From the NCBI RefSeq assembly GCF_017744675.1, contig NZ_JAGIAV010000004.1, positions 172,567 to 236,566 of the forward strand: 64,000 nt of DNA. The letters are read 5' to 3'. Position 1 is the stretch's first letter; each line of letters begins with the position of its first letter. The stretch is from Flavobacterium sp. (GTDB lineage: Bacteria > Bacteroidota > Bacteroidia > Flavobacteriales > Flavobacteriaceae). This document shows, piece after piece, positions 1 to 8,393 of the stretch. Under the pieces are notes generated by a model. It was not told where the DNA came from and did not search any database. It worked only from the letters and a program-made list of their open reading frames with translations. Made by a program: the position numbers and the translations under genes.

Positions 1-19
1 AAACTTGAAACCTGAAACA
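1..19. repeat. TTGAAAC-family intergenic repeat, cut by window edge
   Basis: AACTTGAAACCTGAAAC lies just downstream of hisIE. The same words recur at 3027-3092, 3477-3542, 13231-13266, 53180-53242 and 56434-56518. Any partner arm would lie outside the window. Confidence 0.7.
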
Positions 20-26
20 AAAAAAA

Positions 27-623
27 CTATTTCTGGCGTCCCTTCAAAACTTCAACAACATCATTTAATTGATATCCTTTTGCTTGAAGCAGAATTAAAT
101 AATGAAAAAGTAAATCTGCGCTTTCGCTAAGGAACAAATCGTCGTTATCGTCTTTTGCTTCAATAACCACTTCTACAGCTTCTTCACCCACTTTTTGAGC
201 AATTTTATTGATTCCTTTTTCGAATAAAGAAGCCACATAACTTTTCTCAGAATCAGCGTTTTCTCTTCTGGTTTTGATTGTATTTTCTAATTGAGAAATG
301 AAACCATAATTAGCCGAATTTGGTTCTTGCCAGCAAGTGTCAGCGCCTGTGTGGCACGTTGGCCCAACAGGTTTGGCCTGAATCAAAAGCGTATCTCCGT
401 CGCAGTCATTTTTAATGCTTACTAAATTCAAGAAGTTACCACTCTCCTCGCCTTTTGTCCAAAGTCTTTGTTTTGAACGGCTAAAGAAAGTCACTTTCTG
501 TGTTTCTATTGTTTTTTGAAGCGATTCTTCGTTCATATATCCCAGCATCAAAACATTTTTTGTTTCTGAATCCTGAATTATAGCCGGAATCAATCCGTGT
601 GCGCTTTTGATATCGATTTCCAT
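27..623 (-). CDS. hisIE: Bifunctional phosphoribosyl-AMP cyclohydrolase / phosphoribosyl-ATP pyrophosphatase
   Basis: Carries out the second and third steps of histidine synthesis: PR-ATP to PR-AMP, then ring opening to ProFAR. The 198-residue protein has the HisI half at about 1-105, with metal-site residues in DCDGD (73-77) and cysteines C90 and C97 in CHTGADTCW. The HisE half spans about 107-195, with the helix KVGEEAVEVVIEAK (144-157) and ESADLLFHYLILL. Length and order match the fused HisIE of enterics and Bacteroidota. It is the last his gene in the window, 44 bp after hisF; transcription may continue past the window edge. Confidence 0.97.
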   Translation of the reverse strand: MEIDIKSAHGLIPAIIQDSETKNVLMLGYMNEESLQKTIETQKVTFFSRSKQRLWTKGEESGNFLNLVSIKNDCDGDTLLIQAKPVGPTCHTGADTCWQEPNSANYGFISQLENTIKTRRENADSEKSYVASLFEKGINKIAQKVGEEAVEVVIEAKDDNDDLFLSESADLLFHYLILLQAKGYQLNDVVEVLKGRQK

Positions 624-628
624 ATTTT

Positions 629-669
629 TAGTCTAAAGTTGTAAAGTCGAAAGTCTTAAAGTTAAAACT
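629..669. repeat. AAAGTC-type word repeat in the hisF-hisIE gap
   Basis: The words AAAGTTGTAAAGTC, GAAAGTC and TTAAAGTT follow one another with a period of about 8-9 nt. They resemble the blocks at 2331-2371 and 46554-46581. No inverted partner is visible in this short gap. Confidence 0.55.
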
Positions 670-1423
670 AAATTCGAACTTCAATATTGTTATTTCTTAA
701 TTCTTGTTTTAAAGCTTTAATCTCGATTTCTTTAAAGTGAAAAACACTAGCCGCCAAAGCCGCATCTGCTTTTCCTTCTTTAAACGAATCTATGAAATGC
801 TGCATGTTTCCAGCGCCTCCTGAAGCGATAATCGGAATATTTACCAACTCTGAAAGTTTAGCCAAAGCTTCATTTGCAAAACCTTTTTTAGTTCCGTCAT
901 TGTCCATTGAAGTAAATAAAATTTCTCCGGCTCCACGTTCTGCAACTTCAACCGCCCAATCAAATAAATTTAATTCTGTTGGCACCTTTCCGCCGACTAA
1001 ATGCACAATCCATTGTCCATCAATTTGTTTTGCGTCGATTGCCACAACAACGCACTGACTTCCAAATTTCTGAGCCAAATCGTTAATCAATTGCGGATTT
1101 TTAACTGCCGATGAATTGATCGAAACTTTATCTGCGCCGTTATTCAACAAAATATCAACATCTTCTACAGACGAAATTCCGCCACCAACCGTAAACGGAA
1201 TGTTGATTTTTTCCGCAACGCTTCGCACCATATTTACAAGTGTTTTGCGTCTTTCTTCGGTTGCCGAAATATCCAGAAAAACCAATTCATCTGCACCTTC
1301 AGCCGAATAAAGTGCAGCCAATTCGACAGGATCGCCAGCGTCTCGTAAATCAACGAAATTAACGCCTTTTACGGTTCTTCCGTTTTTTATATCTAAGCAA
1401 GGTATAATTCTTTTTGCTAACAT
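668..1423 (-). CDS. hisF: Imidazole glycerol phosphate synthase, cyclase subunit HisF
   Basis: With HisH it converts PRFAR and glutamine-derived ammonia into imidazole glycerol phosphate and AICAR. The 251-residue (beta/alpha)8 barrel starts [11 protein letters not shown] and has the two expected catalytic aspartates, D11 and D130 (VVVAID). Phosphate-binding glycine loops are visible at FTVGGG (about 78-82) and IIASGGAG. Length is normal. It lies between hisA and hisIE in the operon, and the synthase partner hisH is two genes upstream. Confidence 0.97.
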   Translation of the reverse strand: MLAKRIIPCLDIKNGRTVKGVNFVDLRDAGDPVELAALYSAEGADELVFLDISATEERRKTLVNMVRSVAEKINIPFTVGGGISSVEDVDILLNNGADKVSINSSAVKNPQLINDLAQKFGSQCVVVAIDAKQIDGQWIVHLVGGKVPTELNLFDWAVEVAERGAGEILFTSMDNDGTKKGFANEALAKLSELVNIPIIASGGAGNMQHFIDSFKEGKADAALAASVFHFKEIEIKALKQELRNNNIEVRI

Positions 1424-1436
1424 TTCTCTAATGTGT

Positions 1437-1614
1437 TAATTAGATAATTAGACAATTAGATAATTTTTTTTTCGTCACGTATAAATTATCTAATTATCAA
1501 ATTTTCTCATTTTCTAATTTTAAATATGTCAATTTGAGAATTAAACAATTAGATAATTTTATGCAGTCGCTATATAATTATCTAATTGTCTAATTCTCTC
1601 ATTTTCTAATTATA
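1437..1614. repeat. Two consecutive TTAGATAATT-family inverted repeats between hisA and hisF
   Basis: The first unit pairs 1438-1466 (TAATTAGATAATTAGACAAT and onward) with 1483-1519. The second pairs 1530-1557 with 1574-1614. Both arms are built from the words AATTAGATAATT, AATTAGACAATT and TTTTCTAATT. The last arm covers the hisA stop codon and its final codons. A related unit is at 36282-36388. Confidence 0.8.
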
Positions 1615-2324
1615 AAATCCTCTAGTTGCTTCAAGCTGATTCTTCCTTCGTAAATCGCTTTTCCAATGATAGTTCCTTCGCAACCTAATTCAGCTAATTT
1701 TGGCAATTCATCAAAAGTTGAAATTCCTCCTGAGGCAATTAATTTTATTCCGTTTGCTTCTGCTAGAATTTTTCCGTATAAGTCAAAACTTGGACCTTGA
1801 AGCATTCCGTCTTTGGCGATATCGGTGCAGATAACGTACTGAATTCCTTTTGATTGATAATCCTGAATAAACGGAACCAAATCTTCATTTGATTCTTCTA
1901 ACCAGCCTGAAACGGCAATTTTTTCGTTTTTTGCGTCTGCACCTAAAATGATTTTATCCGTTCCGTATTCCGAAATCCATTTTTCGAAAATTGTTCTGTT
2001 TTTTACTGCAATACTTCCGCCAGTGATTTGGTTTGCACCGCTTTCAAAAGCAATTCTCAAATCATCATCTGATTTTAATCCGCCGCCGAAATCAATTTTT
2101 AGGCTTGTTTGCGTTGCGATCTGTTCTAATATCTTATAATTGACAATTTTACTTGATTTTGCGCCGTCAAGATCTACTAAATGCAAATATTCTATTCCGT
2201 GTGCTTCAAAAGATTTCGCTACTTCAAGCGGATTTTCATTGTAAATTATCTTCGTATCATAATCACCTTTGGACAAACGAACGCATTTTCCTTCAATGAT
2301 ATCTATGGCTGGTATTATTCTCAT
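1599..2324 (-). CDS. hisA: ProFAR isomerase HisA
   Basis: Isomerises ProFAR to PRFAR, the fourth step of the pathway. The 241-residue barrel is paralogous to HisF and starts [10 protein letters not shown]8 and D130 (IILGAD) are the acid/base pair, and IDFGGG and LIASGG are the phosphate loops. The C-terminus FIIRK and the TGA stop lie inside the word repeat that fills the downstream gap, so the extreme end of this protein may derive from the repeat. It sits between hisH and hisF. Confidence 0.97.
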   Translation of the reverse strand: MRIIPAIDIIEGKCVRLSKGDYDTKIIYNENPLEVAKSFEAHGIEYLHLVDLDGAKSSKIVNYKILEQIATQTSLKIDFGGGLKSDDDLRIAFESGANQITGGSIAVKNRTIFEKWISEYGTDKIILGADAKNEKIAVSGWLEESNEDLVPFIQDYQSKGIQYVICTDIAKDGMLQGPSFDLYGKILAEANGIKLIASGGISTFDELPKLAELGCEGTIIGKAIYEGRISLKQLEDFIIRK

Positions 2325-2330
2325 TTTTTG

Positions 2331-2371
2331 TTAGTCTTAAAGTTTGAAAGTCGAAAGTCATAAAGTCTTTT
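2331..2371. repeat. AAAGTC-type word repeat in the hisH-hisA gap
   Basis: TTAGTCTTAAAGTTTGAAAG is followed by TCGAAAGTCATAAAGTC. The vocabulary is that of 629-669, again without a clear inverted arm. Confidence 0.55.
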
Positions 2372-2427
2372 CCACTTCTCAAAATTGATATTTTTATTGT
2401 TTTTTGATATTGTTATTGAATTGGAAT

Positions 2428-3009
2428 TTACATTTTTAAGAAGTTTCCAAGGATTTTCTCTCCCACATCACCACTTTTTTCTGGGTGAAACTGCGTTCCA
2501 TAAAAATTATCTTTTTGCAAAGCCGATGCATATTCTACATCATAATTGGTTTTAGCAATAGCATATTCGCAATTTGGCGCATAAAAACTGTGAACCAAAT
2601 ACATGAATTCATTTTCAGCAATGTCTTTAAACAAATCGGTTTTTAAATCATAAATCTGATTCCATCCCATTTGAGGCACTTTTACACTGTTTGAAAATTT
2701 CAAAACATCCACATCAAAAATCCCTAGACCTTCTGTATTTCCTTCTTCTGTTTTGTTGCACATCAACTGCATTCCAAGACAAATTCCTAAAACTGGCTGT
2801 TTCAATTGCGGAATCAAACTTTCTAACCCGCTTTCGTGAAGCTTTGCCATTGCTGAACTCGCCTCGCCCACGCCAGGAAAAATCACTTTATCCGCCGCTT
2901 TAATTTCGTCTGGATTATTACTTAGAACAGCTTTAAAACCCAATCTTTCAATAGCAAACATAATGCTCTGAATATTTCCTGCTCCGTAATTTATAATTAC
3001 TATTTTCAT
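2428..3009 (-). CDS. hisH: Imidazole glycerol phosphate synthase, glutaminase subunit HisH
   Basis: Class I glutamine amidotransferase that feeds ammonia to HisF. The 193-residue protein has nucleophile C77 in GICLGMQLM and the dyad H175/E177 in GTQFHPEKSG. The N-terminal INYGAGN loop and PGVGEA are typical of the family. Length is normal. The gap to the upstream NTF2-like gene carries an inverted TTGAAAC repeat. Confidence 0.97.
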   Translation of the reverse strand: MKIVIINYGAGNIQSIMFAIERLGFKAVLSNNPDEIKAADKVIFPGVGEASSAMAKLHESGLESLIPQLKQPVLGICLGMQLMCNKTEEGNTEGLGIFDVDVLKFSNSVKVPQMGWNQIYDLKTDLFKDIAENEFMYLVHSFYAPNCEYAIAKTNYDVEYASALQKDNFYGTQFHPEKSGDVGEKILGNFLKM

Positions 3010-3026
3010 TTATTTTTTTGTTTGTT

Positions 3027-3092
3027 TTGTTTCAGGTTTCAAGTTGCTTAACAGAACATGAAATATAAAACTTGAAACTTGAAATTTGAAAA
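3027..3092. repeat. TTGAAAC-family inverted repeat between the NTF2-like gene and hisH
   Basis: The left arm, TTGTTTCAGGTTTCAAGTT (3027-3045), faces the right arm AACTTGAAACTTGAAATTTG (3069-3088), with a loop of about 23 nt. The hairpin would lie inside the his transcript. Confidence 0.75.
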
Positions 3093-3101
3093 ATTTCTTA
3101 T

Positions 3102-3452
3102 CTACAAATCTGTATAATGAGCAATCATCTTGTTCACCAATCCTTCTTCATTAAAAAACATTACTTCAATTGCTTTTTTATCCATTATCGATTTATAATA
3201 CAATGCAACAGAATTTACACCTGAAGTAACATCAATCAACTCAAACTTTAAATCTGGAAATTTCGATAGTGCTTTACTCCAATAAGCTGCTACGTTTTCT
3301 TTTCCAGAAAGTGAACCGCTTTCAATTCCTCCTGCCAATTTAATCATTGGTGTTGTAATTTCAAGATCATCGGAATAATGACTCATAATATCATTTAAAT
3401 CATGAGAATTCCAGGATTCTATCCAAGATTTAGCAAATTTTTCAGCGTCCAT
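3102..3452 (-). CDS. NTF2/SnoaL-like small protein within the his operon
   Basis: A 116-residue protein starting MDAEKFAKSWIESWNSHDL. The opening helix with W-(N/S)-H-D, followed by YSDDLEITTP and GKENVAAYW, is typical of the NTF2-like/SnoaL cone fold, a small alpha+beta barrel used by polyketide cyclases, isomerases and many proteins of unknown role. The reading frame extends 13 codons further, to 3491, but that stretch is encoded by the TTGAAAC repeat, so the start at 3452 is preferred. It sits between hisB and hisH in the same orientation and is presumably co-transcribed. It is not a known histidine enzyme and no substrate can be inferred. Confidence 0.8.
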   Translation of the reverse strand: MDAEKFAKSWIESWNSHDLNDIMSHYSDDLEITTPMIKLAGGIESGSLSGKENVAAYWSKALSKFPDLKFELIDVTSGVNSVALYYKSIMDKKAIEVMFFNEEGLVNKMIAHYTDL

Positions 3453-3476
3453 GTTTTCTAGTTTTTTAGTTTTTTT

Positions 3477-3542
3477 TGTTTCAGGTTTCAAGTTCCATGT
3501 TGCACTTTTTGTTGAGTAACTTGAAACGTGAAACCTGAAACA
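3477..3542. repeat. TTGAAAC-family inverted repeat between hisB and the NTF2-like gene
   Basis: TGTTTCAGGTTTCAAGTT (3477-3494) pairs with an arm at 3518-3542 containing AACTTGAAACGTGAAACCTG. The loop is about 23 nt. The left arm encodes the spurious N-terminal extension of the NTF2-like reading frame. Confidence 0.8.
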
Positions 3543-3546
3543 AATT

Positions 3547-4683
3547 TTAAAGCATTCCCTTCGTTGAAGGCAAAATCATTTTTTCGGTATCTCTTTTTAC
3601 GGCCACTTTTATGGCTTTCGCGAAAGCTTTAAAAATGGCTTCGATTTTGTGATGTTCGTTGGTTCCTTCTGCTTTGATGTTTAAGTTTGCTTTTGCACCG
3701 TCTGTGAAAGATTTGAAGAAATGATAAAACATTTCCGTTGGCATTTTACCGACCATTTCGCGTTTAAATTCCGTTTCCCAAACCAGCCAGTTTCGTCCTC
3801 CAAAGTCAATTGCAGCTTGCGCTAAACAATCATCCATTGGCAGGCAGAATCCGTAGCGTTCAATTCCTAGCTTGTTTCCTAACGCTTTCGCGAAAACTTC
3901 TCCAAGGGCAATTGCAGTATCTTCGATTGTATGGTGCTCATCTACCTCTAAATCGCCTTTAACGATGATTTCCAAGTCCATTTGGCCGTGACGTGAAAGT
4001 TGATCTAACATGTGATCAAAAAACGCAATTCCGGTATCGATTTTGCTTTTTCCTGTTCCGTCAAGGTTTAAGTTGATGTAAATATCTGTTTCATTCGTTT
4101 TACGAGTAATTGAAGCAGAACGCGCTTCTAATTTCAAAAACTCATAGATTGTTTTCCAATCCATTGACTGCAAAACGATTGTATCATTTAATTCTTCACG
4201 TTTAGATGAGATTTCATTGCTTCCAATTCCATCTGTATCGTTCATGAAAATAGCTTTTGCTCCAAGGTTTTTAGCCAACTCAACATCCGTTAAACGATCC
4301 CCTAAAACAAAAGAATTTGCCAAATCATATTCTGGATTGTTCAGGTATTTTGTCAGCATTCCAGTTCTTGGCTTGCGTGTTGGAGCGTTTTCTTCTGGAA
4401 AAGTTCTGTCAACAAAGATTTCATCAAAAACAACTCCTTCGTTTTCAAATGCTTTCAGAATAAAATTTTGAGTTGGCCAAAACGTATCTTCAGGAAAACT
4501 ATCAGTTCCAAGTCCGTCTTGATTGGTTACCATTGCCAATTCGTAATCCAATTCATTAGCAATTTTAGCCAGATATTGAAACGCTTTTGGATAAAACTCC
4601 AGTTTATCTAAGCTGTCTAATTGATAATTTTCAGGTTCTAAAACAATCGTTCCGTCACGATCGATAAAAAGTACTTTTTTCAT
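3547..4683 (-). CDS. hisB: Bifunctional histidinol-phosphatase / imidazoleglycerol-phosphate dehydratase
   Basis: Catalyses the dehydration that yields imidazole acetol phosphate and, after HisC, the dephosphorylation of histidinol phosphate. The 378-residue fusion has an N-terminal HAD phosphatase (about 1-165) with D8 and D10 in DRDGT and the later [15 protein letters not shown] motif. The C-terminal IGP dehydratase (about 185-378) has metal-ligand motifs [13 protein letters not shown] and [15 protein letters not shown], then [10 protein letters not shown] and [13 protein letters not shown]. It has the same domain order and size as enteric HisB. It lies between hisC and the NTF2-like gene. 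Confidence 0.97.
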   Translation of the reverse strand: MKKVLFIDRDGTIVLEPENYQLDSLDKLEFYPKAFQYLAKIANELDYELAMVTNQDGLGTDSFPEDTFWPTQNFILKAFENEGVVFDEIFVDRTFPEENAPTRKPRTGMLTKYLNNPEYDLANSFVLGDRLTDVELAKNLGAKAIFMNDTDGIGSNEISSKREELNDTIVLQSMDWKTIYEFLKLEARSASITRKTNETDIYINLNLDGTGKSKIDTGIAFFDHMLDQLSRHGQMDLEIIVKGDLEVDEHHTIEDTAIALGEVFAKALGNKLGIERYGFCLPMDDCLAQAAIDFGGRNWLVWETEFKREMVGKMPTEMFYHFFKSFTDGAKANLNIKAEGTNEHHKIEAIFKAFAKAIKVAVKRDTEKMILPSTKGML

Positions 4684-4700
4684 GTATTTTATTTTTTTCT

Positions 4701-4804
4701 GCCACGAATTCTCGAATTATATTTATTCAAACTTAAAATCCTTGACATAATATGTGCTAATTGCACTAATTGCCAAAAATTAAATAAAATTCGTGAATTC
4801 GTGG
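4701..4804. repeat. ATTCGTG-family inverted repeat between hisC and hisB
   Basis: GCCACGAATTCTCGAATT (4701-4718) faces AATTCGTGAATTCGTGGC (about 4787-4804), with one mismatch and a spacer of about 70 nt. A related unit at 43441-43519 also ends in ATTCGTGGC. Confidence 0.75.
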
Positions 4805-4815
4805 CTAATATATTT

Positions 4816-5865
4816 TTAGCTTAATAATTTCAATTCCTTAATTACAACTGCATTTTCTTCTTTTGTTCCGATTGTAAAACGAAGACAGTTTTCACATAAT
4901 GGCTGTGTAGTTCTGTTACGGATAACGATGCCTTTTTCGATTAGCTGATCGTATCTTTTGTTGGCATCATCCACTTTTGCTAAAATAAAATTAGCTTCTG
5001 TCGGATATACTTTTTCAACAAAACCTACTTCAAGTAAAACTTTAAGCAATTCTTCTCTTTGCTCAATAATAGAAGCTATTTCTTGTTTTATTTTTTCAGA
5101 ATCTCTTAAGCGCTCGATTGCTCTTTGCTGGGTTAATTCGTTTACGTTGTAAGGCGGTTTGATCTTGTTTAAGATTGAAATTACAGCTTCAGAAGCATAA
5201 CAAACTCCTAAACGAATTCCAGCCAAACCATAGGCTTTAGAAAGCGTTTGCGTAATCACTAAATTAGGATATTCGTCAATTTCTATCAGCCAACTTTCTT
5301 TATCCGAAAAGTCAATATAAGCTTCATCAATTACCACTAAACCTTTGAAGTTTTGAAGTAATTCAACTACGCTTACATCCGAAAAAGAATTTCCCGTTGG
5401 ATTGTTTGGCGAACATAAAAAGATGATTTTAGTATTCTCGTCAACTGCTTCTAAAATCTTCTCTACTTGTGGCTGAAAATCTGTTGACAGTAGAACTTCT
5501 CTGTTTTCTACGGCATTAATATTAGCCAAAACACCGTACATTCCGTAAGTTGGCGGTAGCGAAATAATATTGTCTGTATTAGGTTCGCAGAAAGCTCTAA
5601 AAAGTAAATCTAGCACTTCATCACTTCCATTTCCTAATAAAATCTGACTTTGCTTTACTAAATTATTCTTGGCTAAAATGGCTTTTACCGAATTCTGCTG
5701 TGGATCTGGGTAACGATTTACTCCATTTTGAAACGGGTTTTCATTAGCATCCAAAAAAATCATATCGGCTGTATCAAAATCTTCAAACTCATCTCTTGCA
5801 GAAGAATACGGTTTTAAAGATTTTACGTTTTCACGTGTTATTGTATTTATATCAAAGGTACTCAT
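4816..5865 (-). CDS. hisC: Histidinol-phosphate aminotransferase
   Basis: PLP-dependent transamination of imidazole acetol phosphate by glutamate to histidinol phosphate. The 349-residue fold-type I aminotransferase has LDANENPF near the N-terminus, SPNNPTGN, VIDEAYIDF and the PLP lysine K210 in TQTLSKAYGLAG. The start at 5865 (MSTFDINTITREN) is chosen because the upstream in-frame extension to 5916 is encoded by an intergenic repeat. It lies between hisD and hisB. Confidence 0.96.
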   Translation of the reverse strand: MSTFDINTITRENVKSLKPYSSARDEFEDFDTADMIFLDANENPFQNGVNRYPDPQQNSVKAILAKNNLVKQSQILLGNGSDEVLDLLFRAFCEPNTDNIISLPPTYGMYGVLANINAVENREVLLSTDFQPQVEKILEAVDENTKIIFLCSPNNPTGNSFSDVSVVELLQNFKGLVVIDEAYIDFSDKESWLIEIDEYPNLVITQTLSKAYGLAGIRLGVCYASEAVISILNKIKPPYNVNELTQQRAIERLRDSEKIKQEIASIIEQREELLKVLLEVGFVEKVYPTEANFILAKVDDANKRYDQLIEKGIVIRNRTTQPLCENCLRFTIGTKEENAVVIKELKLLS

Positions 5866-5884
5866 CTGTGTTTCTTTTTTTTTT

Positions 5885-5970
5885 AGAGAATAGATGAAAG
5901 AACAAAGACTTATCATCTCTAATTATCTTGCTTCTTGCTTCTTTTCTCTACTTTTCTCTTATTCTAAACT
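5885..5970. repeat. CTTGCTT-family word repeat between hisD and hisC
   Basis: AGAGAATAGATGAAAGAACA (5885-5904) is partly complementary to the downstream run TCTTGCTTCTTGCTTC and TTTTCTCTACTTTTCTC (about 5927-5960). The block overlaps the last codons of hisD. The same words recur at 62210-62310. Confidence 0.65.
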
Positions 5971-7242
5971 TTTCAATCTCAAGGTCACAGCATTTTTATG
6001 CGCTTGCAAACCCTCAGCTTCAGCCATTGTTTCTATTGCTTTTCCAATATTCTGGATTCCTTTTTCTGAGATTTTTTGAAAGGTCATCGATTTCATAAAA
6101 CTATCCAGATTTACACCGCTGTAATTCTTTGCATAACCATTTGTCGGCAAGGTATGATTGGTTCCAGAAGCATAATCTCCAGCGCTTTCAGGCGTATAAT
6201 TTCCGATAAAAACCGAGCCTGCATTTACGATTCCGTTGCAATAAAAATCATCATATTCCGAACAGATTATAAAGTGTTCTGGTCCGTACTCATTAATTAA
6301 ATCTAAAGCGATCTGGTCGTTTTTGACATAAATCAATTTCGAATTTTCGATTGCCTTTTCTGCAATTGCTTTTCTTGGAAGTATCTCCAGCTGTGACTGC
6401 ACTTCTTTTTCTACTTCATCAATTAGTTTTTTTGAAGTTGAAACCAAAATCACTTGACTGTCTGTCCCATGTTCTGCTTGAGACAATAAATCTGAAGCTA
6501 CAAATGATGGAACAGCCGTATCATCAGCCACAATCAATAATTCTGAAGGTCCTGCTGGCATATCAATTGCAACTCCAAATTGTGTTGCCAATTGTTTCGC
6601 CACAGTAACAAACTGATTTCCTGGCCCGAAAATCTTGTATACTTTCGGAATGGATTGTGTGCCAAAAGTCATTCCTGCAATCGCTTGAATTCCGCCAACT
6701 TTTAAAATTTTAGTCACGCCACATAAATTGGCTGCATATAAAATAGCTGGATTAATTTTTCCTTTCTTGTCTGGCGGAGAACATAATACAATTTCTTTAC
6801 AGCCTGCAATTTCAGCGGGAACAGCCAACATTAAAACAGTAGAAAACAAAGGTGCAGTTCCTCCTGGAATATATAAACCAATCTTTTGAATTGGTCTTTT
6901 TTCTTGCCAGCAATTTACTCCTTCGATCGTTTCAACAGCAATCCTCTCTGTTTTTTGAGCATTGTGGAATTTATAAATATTTTCTTTTGCCAATTCAATA
7001 GCTTCTTTTAATTCGCTTGGAATCAAAGCAATTGCTTCGTCGATTTCTTTTGCAGAAACTTCATAATTGTCTTGTGAAATTCCGTCAAAAATCGAAGTAT
7101 ACTTAGCAACAGCTTCATCTCCTTTTCTTTGAACTTCTTTGAAGATTTCTTTTACCGTAACTTCAATATCATCAACAGTTTTAGTCGGTCTTTTTAATAT
7201 TTCTGACCAGATTTCTGGTTTTGGATTGTCTATTTTATTCAT
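5959..7242 (-). CDS. hisD: Histidinol dehydrogenase
   Basis: NAD-dependent four-electron oxidation of histidinol to histidine, the last step of the pathway. At 427 residues it is normal length. Visible motifs include YIPGGTAPLFSTVLM, the AGPSELLIVAD stretch, the zinc-site region DLLSQAEHGTDSQ with its conserved Q and H, the catalytic INEYGPEHF (Glu-His pair), and GDYASGTNHTLPT. It follows hisG with a gap of 87 bp filled by an AATTCC inverted repeat. Confidence 0.97.
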   Translation of the reverse strand: MNKIDNPKPEIWSEILKRPTKTVDDIEVTVKEIFKEVQRKGDEAVAKYTSIFDGISQDNYEVSAKEIDEAIALIPSELKEAIELAKENIYKFHNAQKTERIAVETIEGVNCWQEKRPIQKIGLYIPGGTAPLFSTVLMLAVPAEIAGCKEIVLCSPPDKKGKINPAILYAANLCGVTKILKVGGIQAIAGMTFGTQSIPKVYKIFGPGNQFVTVAKQLATQFGVAIDMPAGPSELLIVADDTAVPSFVASDLLSQAEHGTDSQVILVSTSKKLIDEVEKEVQSQLEILPRKAIAEKAIENSKLIYVKNDQIALDLINEYGPEHFIICSEYDDFYCNGIVNAGSVFIGNYTPESAGDYASGTNHTLPTNGYAKNYSGVNLDSFMKSMTFQKISEKGIQNIGKAIETMAEAEGLQAHKNAVTLRLKSLE

Positions 7243-7255
7243 AATATTTCATATT

Positions 7256-7325
7256 AAATTCCAAATTTCTAAAATCCCAAATTCCAACACTATCCTTGGG
7301 ATTTGGAATTTAAAAATTGAAATTT
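7256..7325. repeat. AATTCCAAA-family inverted repeat between hisG and hisD
   Basis: The arm at 7256-7287 is built from AAATTCCAAATTTC and AAATCCCAAATTCCAA. It faces 7296-7325, which begins TTGGGATTTGGAATTT. The same family brackets the 50-kb hairpin (49970-50001 and 50147-50175). Confidence 0.8.
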
Positions 7326-7329
7326 CTTC

Positions 7330-8187
7330 TTATAGTACCATTTTCTCAATTGGGCAAACTAAAATACCTTCTGCTCCTACTTCTTTCAATTGGTCGATTA
7401 CATCCCAGAAAGTGTCTTTGTCGATTACTGAGTGAACGCTGCTCCAGCCTTCTTGAGCCAAAGGAAGAACCGTTAAACTTCTTAAAACCGGAAGAATTTT
7501 TCCAACGGCTTCAATTTTATCGTTTGGAACGTTCATTAGAATATATTTTGAATTTCTTGCTCTTAAAACAGCTTGAATCCTGAATTTTAAAGTATCAATA
7601 TGCTTTTGGATCTCTGGAGAAACTTTTGGAGAAACTGCCAAAACCGCTTCACTTTTTAAGATTACTTCAACTTCTTTCAAATTGTTTTTAAAAAGTGTGC
7701 TTCCGCTTGAAACAATATCTACAATAGCATCTGCTAGTCCGATGTTTGGAGCTATTTCTACAGAACCTGAGATTTGGTGAATGTCTACAGTTAAACCAAA
7801 TTTACTGAAATATTCGTTTACTGTGTTTGGGTAAGAAGTGGCAATGCGAAGATTAGCTAAATCTTGAACTGAATTGTACTCAAAAGTTTTAGGAACCGCC
7901 ACCGAAACTTTACATTTTGAGAAGCCAAGTTTCTGAACTACTTCAATTCCTTTTCCTTTTTCTACCAAAAGATTGTCGCCAACAATTGCTAAGTCTACTA
8001 CTCCATCAATTAAATATTGCGGAATATCTGAATTTCTAAGGTATAAAACTTCAAGAGGAAAGTTTGAAGCTTCGGCTTTTAATTGGTCGATTCCGTTGTT
8101 GATTGAAATGCCGCAGTCTTTTAGAATTTGAATGCTGTCTTCGTTTAAACGACCTGATTTTTGAATTGCAATTTTTAAAGTACTCAT
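7330..8187 (-). CDS. hisG: ATP phosphoribosyltransferase, long form
   Basis: Condenses ATP and PRPP, the committed and feedback-inhibited step of histidine synthesis. The 285-residue protein is the long form: a periplasmic-binding-protein-like catalytic core (KIAIQKSGRLNEDS at the start, DAIVDIVSSGSTL as the PRPP loop region) followed by a C-terminal ACT-like domain (about 215-285, ending GAEGILVCPIEKMVL). The long form is usually allosterically inhibited by histidine and needs no HisZ, and none is seen nearby. It is the first structural gene, about 50 nt after the leader terminator. Confidence 0.97.
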   Translation of the reverse strand: MSTLKIAIQKSGRLNEDSIQILKDCGISINNGIDQLKAEASNFPLEVLYLRNSDIPQYLIDGVVDLAIVGDNLLVEKGKGIEVVQKLGFSKCKVSVAVPKTFEYNSVQDLANLRIATSYPNTVNEYFSKFGLTVDIHQISGSVEIAPNIGLADAIVDIVSSGSTLFKNNLKEVEVILKSEAVLAVSPKVSPEIQKHIDTLKFRIQAVLRARNSKYILMNVPNDKIEAVGKILPVLRSLTVLPLAQEGWSSVHSVIDKDTFWDVIDQLKEVGAEGILVCPIEKMVL

Positions 8188-8239
8188 TTTTTTAGTTGTT
8201 TGTTGGATTAATAGTTTGAGTACAAAGAGAGCTTGAATT

Positions 8240-8272
8240 AAAAAACCCGTTTGATGTACTCAAACGGGTTTT
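8240..8272 (-). terminator. his attenuator terminator hairpin
   Basis: On the minus strand AAAACCCGUUUGA (8272-8260), loop GUACA, UCAAACGGGUUUU (8254-8242) forms a perfect 13-bp stem. Its 3' arm runs into six consecutive U (8245-8240). It sits between the leader peptide and hisG, so it would abort transcription before the operon. The 5' arm can instead pair with the leader peptide coding region. Confidence 0.92.
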
Positions 8273-8316
8273 AAAATATGATGATTTACATGCATACCAT
8301 TAACACATCGCTTGAG
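8259..8316 (-). promoter_or_regulatory. Candidate his antiterminator pairing
   Basis: CUCAAGCG (8316-8309), inside the last leader codons, is complementary to CGUUUGAG (8266-8259), the 5' arm and first loop base of the terminator: eight pairs with one G-U. The two structures exclude each other. A ribosome stalled on the His codons (8341-8330) would leave CUCAAGCG free. One that reaches the stop codon at 8300 would cover it and let the terminator form. A further 8-bp match, AUUUACAU (8331-8324) with AUGUAAAU (8291-8284), overlaps the His codons. The pairings are read from sequence; the mechanism is inferred from enteric his attenuation. Confidence 0.75.
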
Positions 8317-8359
8317 AGCAATAATGTAAATGATGATGATGTAATTGAATTGAAATCAT
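8300..8359 (-). CDS. hisL: his operon leader peptide
   Basis: A 19-residue reading frame, MISIQLHHHHLHYCSQAMC, followed by TAA. It has four consecutive His codons (all CAT, 8341-8330) plus a fifth at 8326-8324. It begins about 28 nt after a likely transcription start and ends 28 nt before the terminator stem. Position, His run and coupling to a terminator identify it as the ribosome-stalling sensor of histidyl-tRNA supply. Enteric HisL has seven consecutive His; here there are four plus one. Confidence 0.93.
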   Translation of the reverse strand: MISIQLHHHHLHYCSQAMC

Positions 8360-8393
8360 GATTTGTTTTGTTTTTACTTCTTTGATTCGGTTG

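Noticed and set aside
792..1058. Plus-strand frame opposite hisF
   Set aside because: Shadow frame of a certain gene; composition and lack of motifs give no support.
1437..1614. Possible CRISPR-like or tandem array between hisF and hisA
   Set aside because: The words are arranged as inverted arms with unequal spacing and there are no unique spacers of constant length.
3027..3542. TTGAAAC repeats as insertion sequence ends flanking the NTF2-like gene
   Set aside because: Each repeat is a complete inverted unit by itself and occurs at many unrelated sites, so the two are not the termini of one element. Recorded only as flanking repeats.
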